DNA of 64,000 nucleotides from Streptomyces sp. TSRI0281 (GCF_001905125.1 NZ_LWLE01000035.1:68749-132748), one strand, 5' to 3'; counted from the stretch's first letter, positions 26,354-34,755 are shown. Notes: generated from the letters alone by a model not told the origin. Translations and numbers: made by a program.

Positions 26354-27717
26354 CCGTGAGCAAGGACCTCAGCCGAACCGCGTACGACCACCTGTGGATG
26401 CACTTCACCCGCATGTCGGACTACGAGAACGCCCCCGTTCCCACCATCGTGCGGGGTGAGGGCACCTACATCTACGACGACCAGGGCAAGCGGTACCTCG
26501 ACGGCCTCTCCGGCCTGTTCGTGGTCAACGCCGGTCACGGCCGTCACGAGCTCGCCGAGGCGGCGTACAAGCAGGCGCAGGAGCTGGCCTTCTTCCCGGT
26601 GTGGTCCTACGCCCACCCGAAGGCCGTCGAGCTGGCCGAGCGGCTGGCCGACTACGCGCCGGGCGACCTCAACAAGGTCTTCTTCACCACCGGTGGCGGC
26701 GAGGCCGTCGAGACCGCCTGGAAGCTGGCCAAGCAGTACTTCAAGCTCCAGGGCAAGCCGACCAAGTACAAGGTCATCTCGCGCGCCGTCGCCTACCACG
26801 GCACTCCGCAGGGCGCCCTGTCGATCACCGGCCTGCCGGCCCTGAAGGCCCCCTTCGAGCCGCTGGTCCCCGGCGCGCACAAGGTGCCGAACACCAACAT
26901 CTACCGCGCCCCGCTCTTCGGTGACGACCCGGTGGCCTTCGGCCGCTGGGCCGCCGACCAGATCGAGCAGGAGATCCTCTTCGAGGGCCCGGAGACCGTC
27001 GCCGCGGTGTTCCTGGAGCCCGTACAGAATGCCGGCGGCTGCTTCCCGCCGCCGCCCGGATACTTCCAGCGGGTCCGCGAGATCTGCGACAAGTACGACG
27101 TGCTGCTCGTCTCCGACGAGGTCATCTGCGCCTTCGGCCGGCTCGGCACGATGTTCGCCTGCGACAAGTTCGGCTACGTGCCGGACATGATCACCTGCGC
27201 CAAGGGCATGACCTCCGGGTACTCCCCGATAGGGGCCTGCATCGTCTCGGACCGGATCGCGGAGCCGTTCTACCAGGGCGGCAACACCTTCCTGCACGGC
27301 TACACCTTCGGCGGGCACCCGGTCTCCGCCGCGGTCGGCCTCGCCAACCTCGACATCTTCGAGCGCGAGGGCCTCAACCAGCACGTCCTGGACAACGAGA
27401 ACGCGTTCCTGACGACGCTGCAGAAGCTGCACGACCTGCCGATCGTCGGCGACGTCCGCGGCAACGGCTTCTTCTACGGCATCGAGCTCGTGAAGGACAA
27501 GGTCACCAAGGAGACCTTCACCGACGAGGAGACCGAGCGCGTCCTGTACGGCTTCCTCTCCAAGGCGCTGTACGACAACGGTCTGTACTGCCGGGCCGAC
27601 GACCGCGGCGACCCGGTCATCCAGCTCGCGCCGCCGCTGATCTCCGACCAGTCGACGTTCGACGAGATCGAGGGCGTCCTGAGGGCCGTCCTGACGGAGG
27701 CGTGGACGAAGCTCTGA
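26338..27717 (+). CDS. Class III aminotransferase, putrescine/diamine:pyruvate type
   Basis: 459 residues from GTG 26338, overlapping the regulator by 16 bases; GTG 26356, just past its stop, is an alternative. PLP-dependent fold type I: TTGGGEAVETAWKLAKQYF for the phosphate, AVAYHGTPQGALSITG, LVSDEVICAFGRLG with the PLP aspartate and TCAKGMTSGYSP with the Schiff-base lysine near 300. It belongs to the omega/beta-alanine:pyruvate group that also transaminates diamines, giving gamma-aminobutyraldehyde from putrescine. The flanking aldehyde dehydrogenase and polyamine-binding protein make a polyamine or related diamine the best substrate guess. Confidence 0.9.
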   Translation: MGNPIAVSKDLSRTAYDHLWMHFTRMSDYENAPVPTIVRGEGTYIYDDQGKRYLDGLSGLFVVNAGHGRHELAEAAYKQAQELAFFPVWSYAHPKAVELAERLADYAPGDLNKVFFTTGGGEAVETAWKLAKQYFKLQGKPTKYKVISRAVAYHGTPQGALSITGLPALKAPFEPLVPGAHKVPNTNIYRAPLFGDDPVAFGRWAADQIEQEILFEGPETVAAVFLEPVQNAGGCFPPPPGYFQRVREICDKYDVLLVSDEVICAFGRLGTMFACDKFGYVPDMITCAKGMTSGYSPIGACIVSDRIAEPFYQGGNTFLHGYTFGGHPVSAAVGLANLDIFEREGLNQHVLDNENAFLTTLQKLHDLPIVGDVRGNGFFYGIELVKDKVTKETFTDEETERVLYGFLSKALYDNGLYCRADDRGDPVIQLAPPLISDQSTFDEIEGVLRAVLTEAWTKL

Positions 27718-27732
27718 CCGACGCCACGCCCA

Positions 27733-27751
27733 CCGGATGATCATCATCCGG
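27733..27751 (+). terminator. Terminator hairpin after the aminotransferase gene
   Basis: Eight-base stem CCGGATGA (27733-27740) with TCATCCGG (27744-27751) and a three-base loop, 16 bases past the stop, followed by a short T-rich run. Confidence 0.7.
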
Positions 27752-27770
27752 CGGTCATTTCATACGGTCC

Positions 27771-27822
27771 ACGCGGCCCGGATGAGCCCTTTCGAGTGAG
27801 AAGCGGCGCATCCGGGCCGCGT
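27771..27822 (+). promoter_or_regulatory. Long hairpin upstream of the ABC transporter operon
   Basis: Perfect 14-base inverted repeat ACGCGGCCCGGATG (27771-27784) with its complement at 27809-27822, loop 24 bases. It begins only 19 bases after the previous terminator and ends 113 bases before the ABC gene. It could be a second terminator, or a leader structure if the promoter lies between the two hairpins. Confidence 0.6.
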
Positions 27823-27934
27823 GCTGTGCGCACACCCCGGTCCGACTACCTACGGTGCCCAGTGACCGATCGGCCGCGTCTTCGTTCCCCCGTACGGGGG
27901 AACGGGAAAACTGATCTGAACCGAGGTGTACGCC

Positions 27935-28672
27935 ATGGTGGCCCCGCCGGACAACGACGTGATCTGGGCGCGTTCCCTGCACCACTCCCACAACGGCTCG
28001 CCCGGCCTCGGCGGTGTCTCCCTCGGCATCCGCGACGGCGAGGTCCTGGCCGTGACCGGCCCGCGCGGCAGCGGGAAGTCGACCCTGCTGCGCTGCCTCT
28101 CCGGTCAGCTGGTGCCCCAGCAGGGCGAGGTGTGGTTCAACAGCGTCCCCGTGCACACCATGGGCCCCAGGCTTCGCGAGCGGCTGCGGCGCGACCGCTT
28201 CGGCTGGATCGCCTCTGACCCCCAGCTCGTCCCCGAGCTGACCACCTGGGAGAACGCGGCCCTCCCGCTGCTGCTGCGCGGCGTCCCGCACCGGGCGGCC
28301 AAGAAGACCGCGCTGGAGTGGCTGGACCGCCTCGACATCGGCGTCGTCGCCAAGAAGCGCCCGCACGCCCTGCTCCAGGCGCAGCGCCAGCGGATCTCCG
28401 TCGCTCGGGCCCTGGCGGCGTCACCGTCCGTGATCTTCGCCGACGAGCCGACCGCGACGCTGCACCGGGCCGACCGCACCCAGCTCCTGCGCACCCTCAC
28501 CACGGCTGCCCGCTCGCACGGCATCACGGTCGTCCTGGCCACCCACGACATCGAGATCGCCCACCTCGCCGACCGCATCGTCCCGCTGCTGGACGGCCGC
28601 CGCGTCGCCACCGTCACTCTGCCCGCCGTATCGGATACGGAAGGCCGCTCGGCGTGCTCGCTCTCCGTCTGA
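27935..28672 (+). CDS. ABC transporter ATPase with degenerate signature motif
   Basis: 245 residues from ATG 27935, eight bases behind GAGG (GTG 27926 is possible). LolD/MacB-type size. Walker A GPRGSGKST (about 47-55) and Walker B VIFADEPTATL with H-loop LATHD are intact. The ABC signature, normally LSGGQ before QR, reads LLQAQRQRISVARAL, so both glycines and the serine that bind ATP across the dimer are missing. It overlaps the permease gene by 19 bases. Either the protein is a catalytically asymmetric or weak ATPase, or it works mainly as a binding/regulatory subunit. Confidence 0.9.
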   Translation: MVAPPDNDVIWARSLHHSHNGSPGLGGVSLGIRDGEVLAVTGPRGSGKSTLLRCLSGQLVPQQGEVWFNSVPVHTMGPRLRERLRRDRFGWIASDPQLVPELTTWENAALPLLLRGVPHRAAKKTALEWLDRLDIGVVAKKRPHALLQAQRQRISVARALAASPSVIFADEPTATLHRADRTQLLRTLTTAARSHGITVVLATHDIEIAHLADRIVPLLDGRRVATVTLPAVSDTEGRSACSLSV

Positions 28673-29829
28673 CCCGCGGTACCCATCCGCTGGTGCTGGT
28701 GCGGCGGCTGCTGGTCGCCGCCGCGTCGGCCGGGGTCGGCTTCCTGCTGCTGTGCACCCTGGGGTACGCCTCCGGGCACCCGGCGCACGCCGCCGCCTCG
28801 GTGCTCCGGCTGCTGTGGTGCTTCGTACCGTTGGTGGCCGCCGTGCAGTTCGCGGTCGCGGTGGCCCGTACGGACCCGAGCACCCGCCCGCGCTCCGGTC
28901 TCTCCGCCGTCGGCCTCGGCCCGGTCAAGCTCTCCGTGCTCGCCGCGGTCTCGACGGCCGTGTCCACCATGCTCGGCTCGATGGTGGCCCTGCTCCTCTT
29001 CCTGCACCTGCGCGGGGATCTGACGGGGCTCCCGTTCGACGGCGGCGCCGCGGAACTCCTCGGCGCGGAAGCCCCGTTGCCGCTCGCCGCCGCGCTCACG
29101 CTGCTGGCCCTGGTACCGGTGGCCTCGGCGACGGCGAGTGCGCTGGCACTGCGGGCCCGGCCGTCGGCGACGACACCCGAGACCTTCGAGGCGTTCGAGG
29201 CACCGGAGGCCCCGGACCCGGCGCCGACGCCCGCCGGGCTGCCGTGGGGCGTGGCGCTGACGGCCGCCGGGCTCGCGGTCGAGGCGTACACGAGCCGGGG
29301 CTCGGCAGGCAGCGCGTTCCCGCTGCCCGGCAGGCTCGACTCCACCCCGGCCGCGGTCCTGGCGGGCTGGACCCTCACCGCGATCGGCCTGGCCATGGCC
29401 GGACCCGGGCTCACCCACCTCTGCGGGCGGCTGCTCCAGGCGGTGCGCCCCGGCGCCGTACGCCTGCTGGCGGGCCGGGTCCTGATGGACGAGGCGCGCC
29501 GGATCGGCCGTCCGCTCGGTGTCGTCTGCGCGGTGCTCTCCGCGGTGATCGCGGCCGCGACGCTGTACGGGTCGGGCCCGCACTCCTTCGGCCCGCTGAC
29601 CGCACTCGGGGCGGTCCTCGTCCTCGGCTGCACGACGGCGACCCTGCTGACTTCGGCGCTGGAGGCCAAACAGGCCCGCGCCCGGACGGCCGACGCGCTG
29701 CTCAGGATGGGTGCCCCGGCCTCGGTACTGCGATCCGCGACCGCGCTGCGCGCGGGGACGCTGCTGATCGTGTTCGCCCCGCTGACCTGGGTGATCGCGG
29801 AGCTGGCAGCACTGCCGCTGACGAGCTGA
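28654..29829 (+). CDS. ABC transporter membrane protein
   Basis: 391 residues from GTG 28654, inside the 3' end of the ATPase gene. About eight hydrophobic segments; around residue 175-190 lies an acidic Pro-rich loop (TFEAFEAPEAPDP). It lacks the large extracytoplasmic MacB-PCD domain of true FtsX/MacB proteins, and no substrate-binding lipoprotein gene is adjacent. With the ATPase it forms a two-gene ABC system, probably an exporter; substrate unknown. Confidence 0.85.
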   Translation: MLALRLTRGTHPLVLVRRLLVAAASAGVGFLLLCTLGYASGHPAHAAASVLRLLWCFVPLVAAVQFAVAVARTDPSTRPRSGLSAVGLGPVKLSVLAAVSTAVSTMLGSMVALLLFLHLRGDLTGLPFDGGAAELLGAEAPLPLAAALTLLALVPVASATASALALRARPSATTPETFEAFEAPEAPDPAPTPAGLPWGVALTAAGLAVEAYTSRGSAGSAFPLPGRLDSTPAAVLAGWTLTAIGLAMAGPGLTHLCGRLLQAVRPGAVRLLAGRVLMDEARRIGRPLGVVCAVLSAVIAAATLYGSGPHSFGPLTALGAVLVLGCTTATLLTSALEAKQARARTADALLRMGAPASVLRSATALRAGTLLIVFAPLTWVIAELAALPLTS

Positions 29830-29847
29830 CCCGTGACGGGCGAGGAC

Positions 29848-29955
29848 GACGGTGTCCGGTCCGGCGGTGTGCGGGGCGGTGCGCCGGACGGCGGTGACCG
29901 GGGCGACGGCGTCCGGTCCGGCGGTGTGCCGGGCGGTGCGCCGGACGGCGGTGAC
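29848..29955 (+). repeat. 57-base tandem duplication in the LOG gene 5' end
   Basis: Two 51-base copies (29848-29898 and 29905-29955) differing at two positions, separated by six bases. They encode two DGVRSGGV..GGAPDGGD units and explain the low-complexity Gly/Asp N-terminus. Confidence 0.85.
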
Positions 29956-31176
29956 GCGCAGCACCGCGATGTGCGGGACGGCGACCCGCCGGACGGCGAT
30001 GCCGCGGGCGACGGGCGCCGTGTTCCCGGGCGCGGCGTCGAGATCGAGTCGCTCGCCGCGTTCGACTCCGCGGTCACCGGTGGCACCCTCGCCGGGCATC
30101 GCGTCCAGTCCGTCGACCTGACCGGCCGCAGCGCGGCGCTGCTGGCCCTCGACACCAGGGGCGCCGTCTTCCTCGGCTGCCGGATGCGGCCCGACGCGGC
30201 GGCGAAGGTGCGGAGGGACGGGGGCATTCGTGTTCCCCCCGGTGCCGGGGCTGCCCTTCGACCCGTACCGCGGCGTCCTCTACTCCCCCGGCGCGCTCTA
30301 CGAGGGCCTGACGTCCGGCGGCTACGGGGCGACGCCGGACGCCCGCGCGTACCACTGGTTCCGGCGGACGAAGGCGGACGGCGACACCTTCGCCTCGATG
30401 CTCCGCGCGCTCCACGACGACGCGGTCTCCGACGCGCTGGACGAGTTCCTCACCGGGGCGCGGGTGGTCGGTGTCATGGGCGGCCATGCGACAGCGCGCG
30501 GCTCCGGGGCGTACGCGGCGGCGGCCCGGCTCGGCCGCACCCTCGCCCGCAGCGGGCTGACCGTCGCGACGGGCGGCGGTCCGGGAGCCATGGAGGCGGC
30601 GAACCTGGGCGCGTACGCGGCACCGCACCCGGACCCGATGTTGCAGGAGGCGGGCGAACTCCTCGCCGCCGTACCCTCGTTCACCCCGTCGGTCACCGAC
30701 TGGGCGCTGGCCGCGTTCGCCGTGCGGGAACGCTGGCCCGACGGCGGCGGCTCGGTCTCGATCCCCACCTGGTTCTACGGTCACGAACCGCCGAACGCCT
30801 TCGCCGACCACATCGGCAAGTACTTCGCCAACGCACTGCGGGAGGACGGTCTGCTCGCCCGCTCCACCGCCGGGGTGATCTTCCTGCCGGGCGGGCCGGG
30901 ACCGTGCGGGAGATCTTCGACAACGCCACCACGAACTCCTACGAATCGTATGCCGCCCCGACCCCGATGGTGCTGGTCGGGCGGGCCCACTGGACGGACA
31001 GGCTGCCCGCCCGGCCCCTGCTGCGCGCGCCGGCCGCGGGCCGGGCGGTGGAGTCCCGGATCGCGCTGGTCGACACGGTGGAGGAGGCGCCGCTGGCGCC
31101 GGACCGGCTGACGAACCGGAAGCCCGGCCCGTCCGGCCGCTGCGACCGCGGTGCCGGGTGCAGCGGCCGTCGACGC

Positions 31177-31263
31177 CGGAGCACACCGGCACCGGGGCAC
31201 AGCGGTCGGCGGCTCGGAGCACACGAGCGCCGCGGCACAGCGGCCACCGGCGTCGGAGCACAC
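31177..31263 (+). repeat. 38-39 base imperfect tandem repeats at the LOG gene 3' end
   Basis: CGGAGCACAC recurs at 31177, 31215 and 31254 with GGCACAGCGG between, i.e. two and a fraction units of about 39 bases. The encoded Gly/His/Arg-rich tail is unlikely to be part of the folded protein. Confidence 0.75.
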
Positions 31264-31291
31264 GGCCGCCGGGCGCCGCCGGCCGGCGCCG

Positions 31292-31741
31292 TCAGAGCAC
31301 CAAGTGGTGGGCCAGCGTGTCGAAGAACGCCTCCCAGCCGTCCTCCGCCGCCGCGTACTGCTCCGCCGTGAGATTGCCGCCGCGCTGCTGGAAGACCACC
31401 TCGGTCGACCGGTCGCCGAGCTCGGTGAAGGTGGCGGTCACGACTTCGCCCTCGATGTCGGCGGGTGCCGTGGCGTCCTTGAGCGTGAAGACCAGGCGCT
31501 CGGGGGCGATCACCTCGCGGTAGACCCCGTGGAAGGGCATCTCGGTGCCCGGCACCACGATGACCAGGCTCCAGGCGCCGCCGGGCCGGACATCCATCGA
31601 CACCCGGTCGAGTGGCACCTCCGCGTCCGCGCCGTACCAGGCCGCAAAGTCCTCGGGGGTCGTCCACGCCTCGAAGACGCGTTCCCTCGGAGCCTCGAAG
31701 ACGCGGGTGATGTCGATGCCCTCGCGGGCCGAGTCGCTCAT
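31292..31741 (-). CDS. SRPBCC (AHSA1-type) domain protein
   Basis: 149 residues from ATG 31741. The START/AHSA1 helix-grip pattern is clear: ITRVFEAPRERVFEAWTTPEDFAAWYG at the start (motif spread over residues 11-37), VRPGGAWSLVI, HGVYREVIAPERLVFT and the C-terminal helix DGWEAFFDTLAHHL. Such proteins bind a hydrophobic ligand; many are encoded with an ArsR-type repressor, but none is adjacent here. A 28-base palindrome lies 83 bases upstream. Confidence 0.88.
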   Translation of the reverse strand: MSDSAREGIDITRVFEAPRERVFEAWTTPEDFAAWYGADAEVPLDRVSMDVRPGGAWSLVIVVPGTEMPFHGVYREVIAPERLVFTLKDATAPADIEGEVVTATFTELGDRSTEVVFQQRGGNLTAEQYAAAEDGWEAFFDTLAHHLVL

Positions 31742-31823
31742 GGTCGCGGTCCTTCCGAAGTCACTCCGCTACCCGTGGAGCTCGGGCGCGCCCACGAGGT
31801 ACCGCCTCCAGCTTGCATGGCGC

Positions 31824-31851
31824 ACGCCTGCCTGTCGCGACAGGCAGGCGT
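31824..31851. promoter_or_regulatory. Perfect 28-base palindrome
   Basis: Self-complementary ACGCCTGCCTGTCG/CGACAGGCAGGCGT with no unpaired loop, in a 254-base gap between the SRPBCC gene and the glycosyltransferase gene. A loopless palindrome suits a dimeric repressor operator (TetR-like CCTGTCGCGACAGG core) better than a terminator. Short GCTC repeats follow at 31857-31903. Confidence 0.7.
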
Positions 31852-31995
31852 TCACTGCTCGGGGCTCACTGCTCACTGCTCACTGCTCGTGGCTCGTAGC
31901 TCGTGGCGATGCGTGGCCCTACAGGGGTATGGAGCGGTGAGGGCGGTTATGGAGGGCCGAGGTGATCACATTCGGTCACACTCGGTCGCCGCTGG

Positions 31996-33144
31996 TTACG
32001 AATGAAGGAGCGCCGCGAGCGTGTCGTAGGCCTGGTCCCACCCCCACTCCTCGCGCACCCAGGCCCGGCCCTTCTCCCCCATCGCCGTCGCGGCCTCGCG
32101 GTCCCGCAGCAGACCGACGAGCCGGGCGGCCACGGCCGGGATGTCCCTGCCGTCGACAAGATGCCCCGTCTCCCCGTCGCGCACGGTGTCCGGCGCACCA
32201 CCCGAATCGCCGACGAGGACGGGCAGCCCCGCGGCGGCGGCTTCCAGGAAGACGATGCCGAGCCCTTCGACCTCCAGGCCGCGGCGGCGCGTACGGCAGG
32301 GCATCGCGAAGACGTCGGCGGCCGCGTAGTGGTCCGGCATCGCCGCGTGGGGCTGCCCGCCCGCCATGATCACGGCGTCCCCGACCCCGACGGCCCCGGC
32401 CAGACGGTGCAGGGTGCGGGCGTACGGTCCGTCTCCGGTCAGCAGGAGTACGGCTCCGGGAACCGCCCGCCGCACGGCGGGCAGGGCCCGGATCAACGTG
32501 TCCTGGCCCTTGCGCGGGACGAGCCTGGCGGCGCACAGGATCACCGGACGGTCGCCCAGCCCGTAGCGTTCCCGGACGCTGCCGGGGCCGTGCCGCTCCC
32601 CCTGACGTACCCGGAACACCTCGGGGTCGACGCCCGGCGCGAGGCGCACCATCCGGCCGGCGGCGGCGGGGCCGAGCGCGGCGGCGATCGGTGCCCGGGT
32701 GGCCGCGCCGAGGTAGGTCAGGGCATCGGTGCGGGCCCCGATCAGGCGCAGCAAGGAGCGGGCGCCCGGCGTGCGGGCCCACCACACCTCATGGCCGTGG
32801 GTGGTGGCGACGGCCCGCCGCACCCCGGCCCCACGGCGCAGCCGGTCCGCCATCAGGCCGAGCGGGGCGGCTGCCCCGAACCACACGCTGTCGCAGCCGT
32901 GGCGGCGGGCGAGCTCGACGGACCGGGCGGCGACGCGGGCGGTGGGCAGCAGCATCCGGGCCGGATCGCGGATCACCGGGTACGGGAGGGCCGCGTCGTG
33001 GGCGGCGGAGCCGGGTTCGGCGGAGGTGTGGACGACAACGGAGTCGACGGGAAAGCGGCTGGTCATGGCGTGGACGAAGGTCTCTATGCCGCCCTGGCGC
33101 GGCGGGAAGTCGTTGGTGACGACAAGAGTGCGGCGACGGGTCAA
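31996..33144 (-). CDS. GT4-family glycosyltransferase, PimB-like
   Basis: 382 residues from TTG 33144, which overlaps the upstream stop as TTGA; the longer frame is a shadow. GT-B fold retaining glycosyltransferase: VTNDFPPRQGGIETF at the N-terminus (nucleotide-sugar-independent loop), ILCAARLVPRKGQD and the GT4 signature GLGIVFLEAAAAGLPVLVGD with the EX7E-type glutamates. The first motif and overall length resemble mycobacterial PimB', the phosphatidylinositol-monomannoside mannosyltransferase. Cytoplasmic, peripheral. Coupled to the polytopic glycosyltransferase, so both probably build the same glycolipid. Confidence 0.88.
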   Translation of the reverse strand: MTRRRTLVVTNDFPPRQGGIETFVHAMTSRFPVDSVVVHTSAEPGSAAHDAALPYPVIRDPARMLLPTARVAARSVELARRHGCDSVWFGAAAPLGLMADRLRRGAGVRRAVATTHGHEVWWARTPGARSLLRLIGARTDALTYLGAATRAPIAAALGPAAAGRMVRLAPGVDPEVFRVRQGERHGPGSVRERYGLGDRPVILCAARLVPRKGQDTLIRALPAVRRAVPGAVLLLTGDGPYARTLHRLAGAVGVGDAVIMAGGQPHAAMPDHYAAADVFAMPCRTRRRGLEVEGLGIVFLEAAAAGLPVLVGDSGGAPDTVRDGETGHLVDGRDIPAVAARLVGLLRDREAATAMGEKGRAWVREEWGWDQAYDTLAALLHS

Positions 33145-34613
33145 CGAAGGGCCTTTCGTACGGGCCGGTGGAGGGGCGCGGTGGTGGTGCGGGGGCGGAT
33201 CACGGTGGTGCGGGAGCGGATCACGGTGGTGCGGGGGCGGATCACGGTGGTGCGCGGGCGCATGGCGGTGGTGCGGAGGCGCGCGGTGTGCAGGAGCGTG
33301 GCGCGGAGGGGCATGGTGCGATCGGCCGCCCACACGGCGAGGACCAGCGGGTGCACGAGGTACCCGAAGCGGGTGGCCGGCATGAACGCGATGGCCAGCA
33401 GCAGCCCGAGCGCGAGCCGCAGCGCGGCGGCGGGCGCTGTCCTCGGGGGGCGTACGAGCAGACAGACGCACACCAGCAGGGCGCTCGCGGCGAGCAGCAG
33501 GACGGCGAGGGTCCGGCCTCCCGGCACGTAGGTGGCGAGCAGATGGCCCGGCAGAGGACTGGCCGCGCTGGAAACCGCGTCGGTGAGGCCGAGCGGGAAG
33601 GCGACCACATGCGCGTGGAAGGCGCCGGGATCGCGGAGGGCTGCCGGGAGGACGAGCACCACGGCGGTGACCACCGCGACGGCCCCGCAGCGCAGAGCGG
33701 CGAACGGTCCCGCTCCCGGTGCCCTGCGCGCAGCGGGTCCCTGGCGCGTGCCGGGTGTCCGCCGCGTGGCGCCCGCCCCGCGTATGACGGGTTCCCGGTG
33801 CGCACCCGGTTCCCGGCGCATCACCGCCAGGAGCACCACGGCGACCGGCAGGGCGGGCCAGGCCGTCCATTTGAGGGCGGCGGCCAGACCGAGCACCAGC
33901 CCGGCCCGCCCGGACCTGCCCCGCCCCGCCTGCGCGAGCCCGAGACACATCAGCCCCGCGACGGGCAGGTCGACGCCGCCGACGGCGAGCGGCAGGGCGA
34001 CCAGTGGACAGGCGGCGAGCCACCCCACGTACGGCCACCGCCCCCGCCCCGCCGGGAGGGCGAGCGCGAACGCGCCGATGAAGGCGGCGCCCATCCACAG
34101 TCGGGGATCAGTGGCCGGCGACGCCCCGAGCAGCGCTTGCGGCAGACCGAAGACCGCCATGCCGGGGAGATACGGGTTGAAGTCCTCCACCACTATGGGC
34201 AGCGCGCGGTACGGGGTTCCCTCCGACAGCAGGAGGCCCGCCGAGCGAGCGACGACCTCGACCTCCAGCTGTGCGCGGCCCAGGACGAGAAGCACCAGCA
34301 GCGGCAGGACCGCGGAGCCGGTCGCGGCCACCGCGACGACCGTCCGGACGCCGCGGCCACGGGCGCAGAACCAGGCCGCGGTCAGATATCCGGCGGCGCT
34401 CGTCACTCCCCAGACGCGGTGGGGGGTGAGTGCGGAGAAGGCCGCGAGCCCCAGGGCCGCGACGGCACAGAACGTCCACCACCCGGGACCGTCGCACACC
34501 CCGATCCCGGCACGCGCCCAACGCCGTGTACGGACATGGCTCTGCGGCCGAGCACGGCTCCGTGCACCGGACCGGCCCCGGTCGACCCCCATGAAGAATG
34601 CTGCTGCGCCCAT
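33141..34613 (-). CDS. Polytopic membrane glycosyltransferase, GT87-like (DUF2029)
   Basis: 490 residues from ATG 34613; GTG 34652 in frame is possible and neither start has a good ribosome-binding site. About ten to eleven hydrophobic segments with an early extracytoplasmic loop (EGTPYRALPIVVEDFNPYLP) holding the acidic residues expected of polyprenyl-phosphate-mannose-dependent GT-C enzymes. A cytoplasmic Arg-rich loop near residues 265-290 and a C-terminal tail made of the seven-residue repeat TTVIRPR follow. It probably adds mannose outside the membrane to a lipid carrier, together with the coupled GT4 enzyme. Confidence 0.85.
   Translation of the reverse strand: MGAAAFFMGVDRGRSGARSRARPQSHVRTRRWARAGIGVCDGPGWWTFCAVAALGLAAFSALTPHRVWGVTSAAGYLTAAWFCARGRGVRTVVAVAATGSAVLPLLVLLVLGRAQLEVEVVARSAGLLLSEGTPYRALPIVVEDFNPYLPGMAVFGLPQALLGASPATDPRLWMGAAFIGAFALALPAGRGRWPYVGWLAACPLVALPLAVGGVDLPVAGLMCLGLAQAGRGRSGRAGLVLGLAAALKWTAWPALPVAVVLLAVMRREPGAHREPVIRGAGATRRTPGTRQGPAARRAPGAGPFAALRCGAVAVVTAVVLVLPAALRDPGAFHAHVVAFPLGLTDAVSSAASPLPGHLLATYVPGGRTLAVLLLAASALLVCVCLLVRPPRTAPAAALRLALGLLLAIAFMPATRFGYLVHPLVLAVWAADRTMPLRATLLHTARLRTTAMRPRTTVIRPRTTVIRSRTTVIRPRTTTAPLHRPVRKALR
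33184..33288 (-). repeat. 21-base tandem repeat in the glycosyltransferase 3' end
   Basis: Five 21-base units (plus strand GTGGTGCGGGGGCGGATCAC-G); the first three (33184-33246) are almost identical, the last two degenerate. In frame, giving the TTVIRPR heptads at the C-terminus. Confidence 0.9.
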
Positions 34614-34755
34614 GCATCCGAGGCTAGGAACGGCCTGGTCACCGGGCGTCACACCACCATCCGGTCTTCGGACTCAACCCGTGGCATGAGACGGGACGGG
34701 GATTTCCACCCGTGCTCCGATGCGTCTCCACCCGGTGGTGCCGAAGAATCACCGT

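Larger units (their letters stand above)
29833..31371 (+). pseudogene. LOG-family Rossmann-fold nucleotide-binding protein, two compensating frameshifts
   Basis: Starts GTG 29833, three bases after the permease stop. Residues up to about 130 read in one frame; at a five-G run (30220-30224) the conserved reading moves to another frame, where FVFPPVPGLPFDPYR, VVGVMGGHATARG and VATGGGPGAMEAANLG mark a TIGR00725/LOG-type protein. At 30893-30895 one G is missing and the reading returns to the first frame, restoring PGGAGTVREIFDN, the PGGxGTxxE active-site motif, and then PTPMVLVGRAHW. Net frame is preserved. As written, neither frame gives a whole protein. Sequencing errors in G runs and real inactivation are both possible. 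The end (31371) overlaps the SRPBCC gene; conserved sequence stops near 31115. Confidence 0.8.

Noticed and set aside
31824..31851. Possible insertion-sequence end or attachment site
   Set aside because: Single copy in the window, no flanking target duplication and no transposase or integrase gene.
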